A model generated the notes under the pieces. The model searched no databases. It was not told the DNA's origin and saw only the letters and a list, made by a program, of their open reading frames with translations. This document shows, in pieces, positions 25,851 through 34,210 of a stretch of DNA of 64,000 nt. This DNA is from Xanthomonas albilineans (lineage in GTDB: Bacteria > Pseudomonadota > Gammaproteobacteria > Xanthomonadales > Xanthomonadaceae), in the NCBI RefSeq assembly GCF_002939705.1, contig NZ_MDCB01000010.1, positions 1 through 64,000 on the forward strand. Direction: 5' to 3'. The position numbers and the translations under genes are program-made. Positions within the stretch are counted from its first letter, which is position 1. Each line of letters begins with the position of its first letter.

Positions 25851-26828
25851 TCATGCGTGGGTGAGCGGCTCCGCGTCCGGCATGGCGATGCCATACACCT
25901 TGGCGGCGGCGTCTTGCAGTGCTTGCAGCATGATCCGCGCGCTGGGCGAGAGCAGCCAGTCCCTGCGGGTGATGATGCCGAACGCATCCATGCAGCAGGA
26001 TAGTTCCACCGGCACGATTGCCACGCTGCCGTGGTCGACGAAATGCCGGGCCACGTCCACCGGCACTACCGCGACATGATCGCTGTGCCGCAGCAACTGC
26101 GGCAGCACCGCCAGCGCGGAGGTTTCCAGCACGCGTTTGGGCGCTTCCAGCCCGACGTTCTGGAACATCAGTTCGAAGCGGTGGCGCAATACGCTGCCGT
26201 CCGGTGGCACGATCCAGGCGGCGTCGGCCAGCGCACGCAGCGACGGTGGAGGGCCTGCCAACAACGGATGCTCGGGACGGACGATGGCGCAGATGTGTTC
26301 CTCGGCCAGTGCCTGATAGTGCAGGTGACGCTTGTCGTGGCGTGCGAGCAGCCGCGCGACCACGATGTCGAGCTTGTTCTGCGCCAGTTGTTCCAGCAGC
26401 ACGTCGCTGCCGTCCACACGCAAGGCCACGCGCAGTAACGGATGCTGCGCGCCGACCTGGGCCAGTGCGGTGGGCAGCAGGCTCATCGCCGGCCCGGCGA
26501 TTGCACCGACGCTGACGTTGCCGGCATACCCGGCTTTCAGCGCCTCGATTTCGGCGCCGGCCTCGTTGAGGCTGGCCAGGGCGATGCGTGCGTGGCGGAT
26601 CAGTGTCTCGCCATACCAGGTCGCGCGCATGCCGCGCGGCAGGCGTTCGAACAGGGGGACGGCCAGCATGTCTTCCAGATCCTTCAATAGCTTGGAGGCG
26701 GCCGGTTGCGATATGTTCAATGTCTCGGCGGCGCGATGGATGTTGCCTGCTTCCTCAATGGCTAGCAGCAGCATCAGTTGACGGGTCTTGAGGCGGGCGC
26801 GGACGAACCAGGGTGTGGCGGTAGGCAT
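25851..26828 (-). CDS. LysR-family regulator of the sugar-acid cluster
   Basis: 325 residues. The winged helix-turn-helix spans residues 13-72 (LKTRQLMLLLAIEEAGNIHRAAETLNISQPAASKLLKDLE), followed by a periplasmic-binding-protein-like effector domain. The head resembles GbpR-type galactose/sugar-responsive regulators. It is divergent from the AraD1 gene, with an 18-bp palindrome just before its own start codon, which suggests autoregulation. The likely effector is a pentose or pathway intermediate. Confidence 0.85.
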   Translation of the reverse strand: MPTATPWFVRARLKTRQLMLLLAIEEAGNIHRAAETLNISQPAASKLLKDLEDMLAVPLFERLPRGMRATWYGETLIRHARIALASLNEAGAEIEALKAGYAGNVSVGAIAGPAMSLLPTALAQVGAQHPLLRVALRVDGSDVLLEQLAQNKLDIVVARLLARHDKRHLHYQALAEEHICAIVRPEHPLLAGPPPSLRALADAAWIVPPDGSVLRHRFELMFQNVGLEAPKRVLETSALAVLPQLLRHSDHVAVVPVDVARHFVDHGSVAIVPVELSCCMDAFGIITRRDWLLSPSARIMLQALQDAAAKVYGIAMPDAEPLTHA

Positions 26829-26840
26829 GATGCGCCGAAG

Positions 26841-26858
26841 TATACGAATGTTCGTATA
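26841..26858. promoter_or_regulatory. Palindrome TATACGAATGTTCGTATA next to the LysR start
   Basis: Two perfect 8-bp arms (TATACGAA / TTCGTATA) around a 2-bp centre, 12 bp upstream of the LysR ATG and 122 bp upstream of the AraD1 ATG. It is probably an operator or overlaps the -10 region of the regulator gene. Confidence 0.6.
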
Positions 26859-26873
26859 ATTTAAGCCAAAATC

Positions 26874-26883
26874 GATATTTGTT
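26874..26883. promoter_or_regulatory. Second copy of the GATATTTGTT half-site
   Basis: Exact 10-bp repeat of the right arm of the palindrome at 24803-24812, about 100 bp upstream of the AraD1 start. The left arm at the same spacing is poorly conserved. It suggests coordinate control of the dehydratase/SDR pair and AraD1 by one regulator. Confidence 0.5.
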
Positions 26884-26980
26884 GCATATAGGTCATGCCG
26901 CCAGAATGACCACGCACGTCGCCTGGTGGACGTTCCTGCGCCGCGCGAAATTTTCCCCGTATTCGACAGGCGACCGATTC

Positions 26981-27988
26981 ATGCGATTGATCCAGTTGCG
27001 CGAGGCCTCCGGTGTTCCTGCTGTGGGCGTGGTGGAAGCCGAGGGCACCCAGGTTCGGGTGCTGCGCGAGGTCGCCTCGACCTACGCGTTGGCCAATGCA
27101 GCGCTGGCCGCCGGTTGCAGTCTGGACGCGCAGGCCATGGGCCTACGCAGCGAGCGTGTGCTGGATTACGCCGAGTTGCTGGCGAGCGGCCGGGTCTTGT
27201 CGCCGTTGACCCATCCTGACCCGGCGCACTGTCGCGTCACCGGCACCGGCCTGACCCATCTGGGCAGCGCCGCCACCCGCGATGCCATGCACCAGAACCT
27301 GCAGCAGCAGGCCGATGCCGGTACGCTCACCGATTCGATGAAGATCTTCCAGCTTGGCGTGGAAGGGGGCATCCCGCGCGACGGCCGGCCCGGCGCCCAG
27401 CCGGAGTGGTTTTACAAGGGCGATGGCAGCATTCTGGTGGCCCCGGGCGCCGCGCTGCCGTCGCCGGATTTCGCCCTGGATGGCGGCGAGGAGCCGGAAT
27501 TGGTCGGGCTGTACGTGATCGCTGCCGACGGTGTGCCGTGCCGGCTCGGCTTCGCGCTGGGCAACGAATTTTCCGACCACGTCACCGAGCGGCAGAACTA
27601 TCTGTATCTTGCCCATTCCAAGTTGCGCGCCTGCGCGGTGGGGCCGGAACTGCGCAGCGGCGAATTGCCGCGCGACCTGCGCGGTAGCAGCCGCATCCGT
27701 CGCGGCGATGCGGTGATCTGGGAGAAGCCGTTCGTCACCGGAGAAGCCAATATGTGTCATTCGCTGGCCAATCTCGAATACCACCATTTCAAGTACGCCG
27801 CGCACCGCGTGCCGGGCGATGTGCATCTGCATTTTTTCGGTACCGCCACGCTCAGTTTCGCCGACGGTGTGCAGACGCAGCCGGGTGATCGTTTCGAGAT
27901 CGAGCTGCCTGCCTTGGGCGCGGCGTTGGTCAATCCGTTGCAGCGGGTGCCCGCCGGGTTCGATTTGGGCGGTGTGCGCGTGTTGTAG
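26981..27988 (+). CDS. AraD1-family (FAH-fold) enzyme of sugar-acid breakdown
   Basis: 335 residues. ATG 26981 (MRLIQLREASGVPAVGVVEA) is the AraD1-type start; an in-frame extension to 26879 has no support. The C-terminal fumarylacetoacetate-hydrolase fold shows the metal-ligand pattern GGEEPELVGLYV and GNEFSDHVTE. Members act late in non-phosphorylative pentose pathways, either on 2-keto-3-deoxy-L-arabinonate or on its diketo product. Which applies here cannot be told from sequence. It is followed after 99 bp by the ABC importer genes, probably one transcript. Confidence 0.8.
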   Translation: MRLIQLREASGVPAVGVVEAEGTQVRVLREVASTYALANAALAAGCSLDAQAMGLRSERVLDYAELLASGRVLSPLTHPDPAHCRVTGTGLTHLGSAATRDAMHQNLQQQADAGTLTDSMKIFQLGVEGGIPRDGRPGAQPEWFYKGDGSILVAPGAALPSPDFALDGGEEPELVGLYVIAADGVPCRLGFALGNEFSDHVTERQNYLYLAHSKLRACAVGPELRSGELPRDLRGSSRIRRGDAVIWEKPFVTGEANMCHSLANLEYHHFKYAAHRVPGDVHLHFFGTATLSFADGVQTQPGDRFEIELPALGAALVNPLQRVPAGFDLGGVRVL

Positions 27989-28087
27989 AGATCGGTCCCA
28001 TGCGCGCGCCGACCTGGGAGGCCAGGCGGCCGCTGCGGCGCGAACGCCGCATGCGCCACCCGCGCGCCAACACAGTGAGGAAGGGCT

Positions 28088-29080
28088 ATGCAGAACTCGG
28101 GAATGCGTGCGGCGATGTTGGGGATGCTGGCAATGCTGGGATTGGCCCTGGGCGGATGCTCGGGCGGCGGCAAGGACGCGGGCAAGGCATCGGGACAGAT
28201 CACGGTCGGCTTCAGCCAGGTGGGCGCCGAGAGCGAATGGCGCACCGCCAACACCGCCTCGATCAAGCAGGCCATCGCCGATGCCGGAATGAAGTTGAAG
28301 TTTTCCGATGCCCAGCAGAAGCAGGAAAACCAGATCAAGGCCTTGCGCTCGTTCATTGCCCAGCGCGTGGACGTGATCGCGTTTTCGCCGGTGGTGGAAT
28401 CGGGTTGGGAGACCGTGCTGCGCGAGGCCAAGGTCGCCAATATTCCGGTGGTGCTGACCGACCGCGCGGTGAAGGTGTCCGACCAGAGCCTGTACGTCAC
28501 CCTGATCGGCTCGGACTTCGTCGAGGAAGGGCGCAAGGCCGGCCGCTGGTTGCTGCAACAGTCGCCGTTGAAGGATGGCGATCAGCCCGTGCGCATCGTC
28601 GAATTGCAGGGCACGGTGGGGTCGGCGCCGGCGATCGACCGCATGCGCGGTTTCAAGGAGGTCATCGCCGGCAATCCGCGCTTTCAAGTGGTGCGCTCGC
28701 AGAGCGGCGACTTCACCCGGGCCAAGGGCAAGGAAGTGATGGAGGCGTTCCTGAAAGCCGAAGGCCGCCACATCGACGTGGTGTACGCGCATAACGATGA
28801 CATGGCTATCGGTGCGATCCAGGCGATCGAAGAGGCAGGATTGAAGCCGGGCAAGGACATCCTGGTGATCTCCATCGATGGAGTGAAAGGCGCGTTCGAG
28901 GCCATGCAGGCCGGCAAGCTCAACGTCACCGTGGAATGTAATCCGCTGCTCGGCCCGCAATTGGTACAGGCGATACGCGAGATCAAGGCCGGTAAGTCGC
29001 TGCCCAAGCGCATCGTGGTCCAGGAGGCGGTGTACACCCAGGCGCAGGCCGCGGCCGAACTGCCCAAACGCAAATACTGA
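28088..29080 (+). CDS. ytfQ: Sugar ABC transporter periplasmic binding protein
   Basis: 330 residues. The signal sequence ends in a possible lipobox (MLGLALGGCSGG). It is a periplasmic-binding-protein type I fold: VGFSQVGAESEWRTANTASI at the start, VDVIAFSPVVESGWE, and YAHNDDMAIGAIQAIEEAGL. The sequence is of the YtfQ type, which binds galactofuranose in E. coli; close relatives serve L-arabinose. Given the GH51 enzyme and arabinonate dehydratase nearby, arabinofuranose or L-arabinose is the likely ligand. Confidence 0.88.
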   Translation: MQNSGMRAAMLGMLAMLGLALGGCSGGGKDAGKASGQITVGFSQVGAESEWRTANTASIKQAIADAGMKLKFSDAQQKQENQIKALRSFIAQRVDVIAFSPVVESGWETVLREAKVANIPVVLTDRAVKVSDQSLYVTLIGSDFVEEGRKAGRWLLQQSPLKDGDQPVRIVELQGTVGSAPAIDRMRGFKEVIAGNPRFQVVRSQSGDFTRAKGKEVMEAFLKAEGRHIDVVYAHNDDMAIGAIQAIEEAGLKPGKDILVISIDGVKGAFEAMQAGKLNVTVECNPLLGPQLVQAIREIKAGKSLPKRIVVQEAVYTQAQAAAELPKRKY

Positions 29081-29091
29081 CGGGCACGCGC

Positions 29092-30603
29092 ATGAATCCG
29101 GTCGTGCTGGATGCGCAGGGCTTGAGCAAGGCCTATGCCGGCGTCGCTGCGCTGGAGGATGTCGGGTTGTGCCTGCGCGGCGGCGAGATCCATGCGCTGA
29201 TGGGCCAGAACGGCGCCGGCAAATCGACCCTGATCAAGCTGTTGACCGGGGTGGTCGCGGCCGATGCGGGGCGCATCGCGCTCGATGGCGTGGCGATCGC
29301 GCCGGCCTCGCCGCTGCAGGCGCAGCGCTTGGGCATCAGCACCGTGTACCAGGAAGTGAATCTGTGTCCGAACCTGTCGGTGGCGGAGAATCTCTTCGCT
29401 GGCCGCTATCCGATGAAGGGCTGGCTGCGGCGGATCGATTGGCGGCGGGTCGAGCGCGATGCGCAGGCATGCCTGCGGCGGCTGGGCGTCGCCATTGATG
29501 TGCGCCGAGCGTTGTCCGCGTATCCGGTGGCAGTGCAGCAGATGGTGGCGATCGCGCGCGCGGTGAGCGTCTCTGCTCGGGTGTTGATTCTCGACGAACC
29601 GACCTCCAGCCTCGACGAAGGTGAGGTCGCCGATTTGTTTCGGGTGATGCGTGCATTACGCGCGCAAGGCATGGCGATCCTGTTCGTCACCCATTTTCTG
29701 GATCAGGTCTATGCGGTGTCCGACCGTATCAGCGTCTTGCGCAACGGTCGTCTGGTCGGGGAATACGCGCCGGTGGATCTGCCAGCGCCGCAGCTGGTCG
29801 CGGCGATGGTCGGGCGCGTGCTCGATCCAGCGGCTACCGCTGCTGAGGCCGCTGCGCCGCTGGTCGAGCAGGGGCCAGCGCTGGTGCAGGTGCAGGGGCT
29901 GGGCCGGCGCGGCCACCTGCATCCGACCGATCTGCACGTGCATCGTGGGCAGGTGCTCGGCTTGGCCGGTCTGCTCGGCGCTGGTCGCACCGAACTGGCT
30001 CGGCTCCTGTTCGGTCTGGATCGTGCCGAGTGCGGGCGCGTACTCATCGATGGCCGCGAGGTGGTGTTGCGCGGTCCGCCCGATGCGATTGGTCATGGTT
30101 TCGCATTGTGTCCGGAAGAACGCAAGACCGATGGTATCGTCGCTGAACTATCGGTGCGCGAGAACATCGTCTTGGCGCTGCAGGCGCGCAGGGGCCTGCG
30201 CCGTTTCCTGGCCCCGGCGGAACAGCGGCGCATCGCCGAGCGCTTCGTCGAGGCGTTGGGGATCAAGGCCGCCAGCGTGGAAACGCCGGTGGGCCTGTTG
30301 TCCGGCGGTAATCAGCAGAAAGTGGTGCTGGCGCGCTGGTTGGCGACGCAGCCGCGGTTGCTGATCCTGGACGAACCCACGCGCGGAATCGACATCGCGG
30401 CCAAGCAGGACATCATGGCCCGCATCCTGGCGTTGGCGCGCGAGGGCATGGCGGTGGTGTTCATTTCTGCCGAGGTCGCCGAGATTGCGCGTATCGCCGA
30501 CCGGATCGCGGTGCTGCGCGAGCGCCGCCTGGTCGGCGAACTGCCAGGCGGCTGCGGCGAGCGAGTGGTGTTCGATCTGATCGCCGGGAGCGCGGTGGCA
30601 TGA
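29092..30603 (+). CDS. ytfR: Sugar ABC transporter ATP-binding protein (two NBDs)
   Basis: 503 residues with two fused nucleotide-binding domains. The first has Walker A GQNGAGKST, Walker B LILDEPTSSLD and switch His FVTHF. The second has a degenerate Walker A (GLLGAGRTELAR), signature LSGGNQQKV and Walker B LILDEPTRGID. This asymmetry is normal for carbohydrate uptake class 2 ATPases. It powers import at the inner membrane, is placed 11 bp after ytfQ, and overlaps ytfT by 4 bp. Confidence 0.9.
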   Translation: MNPVVLDAQGLSKAYAGVAALEDVGLCLRGGEIHALMGQNGAGKSTLIKLLTGVVAADAGRIALDGVAIAPASPLQAQRLGISTVYQEVNLCPNLSVAENLFAGRYPMKGWLRRIDWRRVERDAQACLRRLGVAIDVRRALSAYPVAVQQMVAIARAVSVSARVLILDEPTSSLDEGEVADLFRVMRALRAQGMAILFVTHFLDQVYAVSDRISVLRNGRLVGEYAPVDLPAPQLVAAMVGRVLDPAATAAEAAAPLVEQGPALVQVQGLGRRGHLHPTDLHVHRGQVLGLAGLLGAGRTELARLLFGLDRAECGRVLIDGREVVLRGPPDAIGHGFALCPEERKTDGIVAELSVRENIVLALQARRGLRRFLAPAEQRRIAERFVEALGIKAASVETPVGLLSGGNQQKVVLARWLATQPRLLILDEPTRGIDIAAKQDIMARILALAREGMAVVFISAEVAEIARIADRIAVLRERRLVGELPGGCGERVVFDLIAGSAVA

Positions 30604-31655
30604 ATGCGGCCAGCGCGTCGGTTGCGAATCCACAGCGATGGCTGGCGTGGCTGTGCGCGCATCCTTTGTTCTGGCCGCTGGCGACCTTGGCGTTGCTGCT
30701 GCTCGGCAATGGCGTGTGGAATCCGGGTTTTCTGTCGTTGCAATGGCGCGACGGACATCTGTACGGGACCTTGATCGACATCGGCAATCGTGCCGCACCG
30801 TTGGCGCTGGTGGCGCTGGGTATGACCCTGGTGATCGCGGTGCGCGGCCTGGACATCTCGGTCGGCGCGGTGGTGGCGATTGCTGCCATGGTGGCGGCCT
30901 GGACGATCGGTGGCAGTGAACATAGCCGCTTCCCATTCTGGGTGGTGCTGTTCGCGCCGCTGCTGGTCGCGGCGCTGTGCGGACTGTGGAACGGGCTGCT
31001 GGTGGTCAAGATCGGCATGCAGCCGATCATCGCCACGCTGATCCTGATGGTGGCCGGACGCGGTATCGCTCAGCTGATCGGCGATGGACAAATTTTGACC
31101 ATTTACTACGCGCCGTACTTTTATCTCGGCAATGGGTTCCTGTTCGGGTTGCCGTTTGCCCTGTTCGTGGTCGCGGCGGTTTTCCTTGTCCTGCAGTTGT
31201 TGCTTGGACGCACGGCGTTGGGCTTGTTCGTGCGGGCCATCGGCCATAATCCGCGTGCCGCGCGCGTGGCCGGGGTCAAGGCGCGGCTGATCTCGGTGCT
31301 GTTGTACGTGTTCTGCGCATTCAGCGCGGGCCTGGCCGGGGTGTTGATCAGTTCCAACGTCAAGAGCGCCGATGCCAACAATGCCGGGCAACTGATGGAA
31401 CTGGACGCGATTCTCGCAGTGACGCTTGGCGGTACCTTGCTCGATGGCGGCCGCTTCAGCCTTGCGGGCAGCGTGATCGGCGCGCTGATCATCCAGACCC
31501 TGACCGCCACCATCTATGCGCTTGGCGTGCCGGCGCAGGTCACCATGCTGATCAAGGCGCTGCTGGTGTTCGCGGTGATGCTGCTGCAGTCGCCACGGTT
31601 CCGTGCCAGCGTGCGCGGTTGGGTACGGCGACCGTCTGCCGGGAGGGTGCGATGA
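30600..31655 (+). CDS. ytfT: Sugar ABC transporter permease 1
   Basis: 351 residues with about nine membrane helices and the BPD-type motif VGAVVAIAAMVAAW plus NGLLVVKIGMQPIIATLILM, characteristic of ribose/galactofuranose permeases. Its ATG overlaps the ytfR stop (ATGA) and its own stop overlaps the yjfF ATG, so the operon is translationally coupled. Confidence 0.9.
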   Translation: MNAASASVANPQRWLAWLCAHPLFWPLATLALLLLGNGVWNPGFLSLQWRDGHLYGTLIDIGNRAAPLALVALGMTLVIAVRGLDISVGAVVAIAAMVAAWTIGGSEHSRFPFWVVLFAPLLVAALCGLWNGLLVVKIGMQPIIATLILMVAGRGIAQLIGDGQILTIYYAPYFYLGNGFLFGLPFALFVVAAVFLVLQLLLGRTALGLFVRAIGHNPRAARVAGVKARLISVLLYVFCAFSAGLAGVLISSNVKSADANNAGQLMELDAILAVTLGGTLLDGGRFSLAGSVIGALIIQTLTATIYALGVPAQVTMLIKALLVFAVMLLQSPRFRASVRGWVRRPSAGRVR

Positions 31656-32689
31656 GCGCGCCCGCACCGCGTGTTGCCGTGCAGGGCATGCTGGATGGCC
31701 TGCGCCGGGCCGGAGCGTTGCTGCATGGCGCGCGTCTGCCGTTGGCGATCACAGTGGTTCTATTCGTGGCGATGCTCGGCGCCGGTGGCGTACTCTACGA
31801 TGGTTTCCTGTCGCCGCAGGTATTGGCCAATCTGCTGATCGACAATGCATTCCTGTGCATCGTCGCGGTCGGCATGAGTCTGGTGATCCTCAGTGGCGGC
31901 ATCGATTTATCGGTGGGTGCGGCGTTGGCGTTCACCACGGTGTTGTCGGCGTCGCTGGTCGAACGCCACGGTTGGTCGCCGCTGGCGGCGATCCCGCTGG
32001 TGTTGCTGATCGGCACCGCCTTCGGTGCTGGCATGGGGGTGCTGATCCAGCGTTACCGTTTGCAGCCGTTCGTTGTCACGTTGGCTGGCATGTTCCTGGC
32101 GCGTGGCGCCAGCTATCTGGTCAGCGTCGATTCCATTCCGATCACCAATACGCTGTACATGGCGATCGCACAAACCCGCGTGCCGGTTGCGGCTGGCGTG
32201 TCGCTCTCGGTCGGCGCGCTGATCGCGTTGGCGACGGTGGCGCTGGGCATGTGGCTGGCGCACTGCACGCGCTTTGGTCGTTGCGTGTATGCGCTGGGCG
32301 GTAGCGAGGCCTCGGCGCGGCTGATGGGGTTGCCGGTGGATGCCACTCAGGTCCGGGTGTATGCCTTCAGCGGTTTTTGTTCGGCGTTGGCCGGGGTGGT
32401 ATGCACGTTCTACATGCTGTCCGGTTACAGCCTGCATGCGTCGGGGCTGGAACTGGATGCGATCGCCGCCGTGGTGATCGGCGGCACGCTGCTCGCCGGT
32501 GGCAGCGGTTATGTGATCGGCACGCTGTTCGGCGTGCTGATGTTGGGGGTCATCCAGACGCTGATCGTATTCGACGGCACGCTCAGTTCGTGGTGGACGC
32601 GGATCGTGATCGGCGCGCTGCTGTTGGTGTTCTGCCTGTTGCAGCGCTTGTTGACCCGGCGTGGGCCTGGTGGTGCGGCAGAAGGTTGA
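31652..32689 (+). CDS. yjfF: Sugar ABC transporter permease 2
   Basis: 345 residues from ATG 31652 inside the ytfT stop. Motifs typical of the second permease are SGGIDLSVGAALAFTTVLSA, GVLIQRYRLQPFVVTLAGMF, ALGGSEASARLMGLPVD and AVVIGGTLLAGGSGYVIGT. It forms the heterodimeric channel with YtfT. Last gene of the importer operon, converging on the antiporter gene. Confidence 0.9.
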   Translation: MSAPAPRVAVQGMLDGLRRAGALLHGARLPLAITVVLFVAMLGAGGVLYDGFLSPQVLANLLIDNAFLCIVAVGMSLVILSGGIDLSVGAALAFTTVLSASLVERHGWSPLAAIPLVLLIGTAFGAGMGVLIQRYRLQPFVVTLAGMFLARGASYLVSVDSIPITNTLYMAIAQTRVPVAAGVSLSVGALIALATVALGMWLAHCTRFGRCVYALGGSEASARLMGLPVDATQVRVYAFSGFCSALAGVVCTFYMLSGYSLHASGLELDAIAAVVIGGTLLAGGSGYVIGTLFGVLMLGVIQTLIVFDGTLSSWWTRIVIGALLLVFCLLQRLLTRRGPGGAAEG

Positions 32690-32703
32690 GCGCAGATTGC
32701 TGG

Positions 32704-33972
32704 CTAGTTGCTGTTGCCGGCCATGGTCGATGTTGTCGCGTGCGTGCCGTCATGGCGCATCACCCAGTTGAACAGCGGTGTGGCTATCAGCGTGGAGGCG
32801 ATGGCCATCAGCACCAGGATCGAAAACAGTCCTTGTTCGATGACCCCGGCTTGTAGGCCGATGTTGATGATGATCAGCTCCATCAGGCCGCGTGCGTTCA
32901 TCAGTGCGCCGATTGCCATGGCGTCGCGGTTGTTCTCGCCGCTGGCGCGTGCCGCGGCCCAGCAGGCGATGCCCTTGCCCAGGAACGAGGCCAGCAGGAT
33001 CGCCACGGCGGACAGCAGGATTTGTGGGTCCAGCAGTACGCTGAGTTGCGTCTTGAGTCCGGAGAAGGTGAAGAACATCGGGAGCAGGAACACCACCACG
33101 AACGGTTGCAGTTGCGCGCGCAATTTTTCGGTCAGCGCGCCCTTGGGCAAGCAGGCGCCGAGCAGGAAACCGCCGAACACCGCGTGGATGCCGATTGCGT
33201 CCATCGCCCAGGCGCTCAGGCAGAACAGCATCAGGACCACGGCCAGCACGCTGGTGCTCAGAGGTTGGTCGGGATCTACATGATCGGCCAGTCGACGCAA
33301 CCCATGCCGCCCCAGCAATAGCATGAACAGCGCATAGCCCACGCCACCGCCGATTGCCAGATAGGCGCTGCCCCAACTGCCGCCGAAACTCGCCAGTACG
33401 ATGGCGAGGATGCACCAAGCCGCCGCATCGTCGATTGCACCGGCGGTCAGCGCCAGGGTGCCGAGCGAGCTGCCAGTGAGGCCGCGCTCGTGGATGATCC
33501 GTGCCAACATCGGGAATGCGGTGATGGCGATCGCCGCGCCAAGGAACAGCGAGGCGTCCACGATCTTGGCCTTGGCCGAGAACAAGCCCGGCACATGCAG
33601 CAACCATGGTACTAGCAGGAAGCCGAGCGCGAATGGCACGGCGATGCCGGCCAGCGACACGTGCATCGCGCTGCGGTAGCGCGCGCGCAAATGCGCGCTG
33701 CGAAAATCGGTGCCGACCAGAAACATATACAGGCCCACGCCGAACTGCGCGGCCACGTAGAGCATGTCCAGTGTGGGTTTGGGGAATAGCGCCTGCTGCA
33801 GGCCCGGTAGCGCCGCGCCGAACAGCGATGGCCCCAGGGCGACACCGGCGATCATCTCGCCGACCACCTGCGGTTGGCCCAGGCGTTTGGCGAGCATGCC
33901 GACCAGCCGGCACGCGAGCAGGATGGCGGCGGCTTGCAGAAAGAAATAGACCGACAGTTGCGGTGTGGTCAC
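32704..33972 (-). CDS. CPA2-type cation:proton antiporter
   Basis: About 422 residues from GTG 33972. The frame is open to 34095 with an ATG at 34035, so the start is uncertain. There are 12 or so helices typical of the Na+/H+ exchanger (KefB/NhaP-like) family: LGQPQVVGEMIAGVALGPSLFG at the head, GAAIAITAFPMLARII, and the Asp pair region TAGAIDDAAAWCILAIVLA. There is no TrkA-N domain, so it is shorter than KefB or KefC. It exchanges K+ or Na+ for protons at the inner membrane. It sits inside the arabinose block with no obvious functional link. Confidence 0.8.
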   Translation of the reverse strand: MTTPQLSVYFFLQAAAILLACRLVGMLAKRLGQPQVVGEMIAGVALGPSLFGAALPGLQQALFPKPTLDMLYVAAQFGVGLYMFLVGTDFRSAHLRARYRSAMHVSLAGIAVPFALGFLLVPWLLHVPGLFSAKAKIVDASLFLGAAIAITAFPMLARIIHERGLTGSSLGTLALTAGAIDDAAAWCILAIVLASFGGSWGSAYLAIGGGVGYALFMLLLGRHGLRRLADHVDPDQPLSTSVLAVVLMLFCLSAWAMDAIGIHAVFGGFLLGACLPKGALTEKLRAQLQPFVVVFLLPMFFTFSGLKTQLSVLLDPQILLSAVAILLASFLGKGIACWAAARASGENNRDAMAIGALMNARGLMELIIINIGLQAGVIEQGLFSILVLMAIASTLIATPLFNWVMRHDGTHATTSTMAGNSN

Positions 33973-34210
33973 GATGGGGTGGGTCTCGAATGGCTGCGCG
34001 GATGATAGGAGCGCGGCGTGGCGAAATCCATGCATCTCCAGCGTCGCTGTGGTTGCGGCATGGCGCGGGTGTGCCGACGTTGCGCGAGCGTCCACGGGGC
34101 TTGCACCGTGCCGCCGCCGCCGCGAGCTGCTTTTGCGACGACGACCGCGCCATCTTGCGAATCATGCCTTCGCGGCAGCGGCAGCGCGTTGGCACTGCCG
34201 TGATACGCGA

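Noticed and set aside
27143-28960. 605-residue antisense frame over AraD1 and ytfQ
   Set aside because: Third-position GC shadow of two well-supported genes; no start signal or family features.
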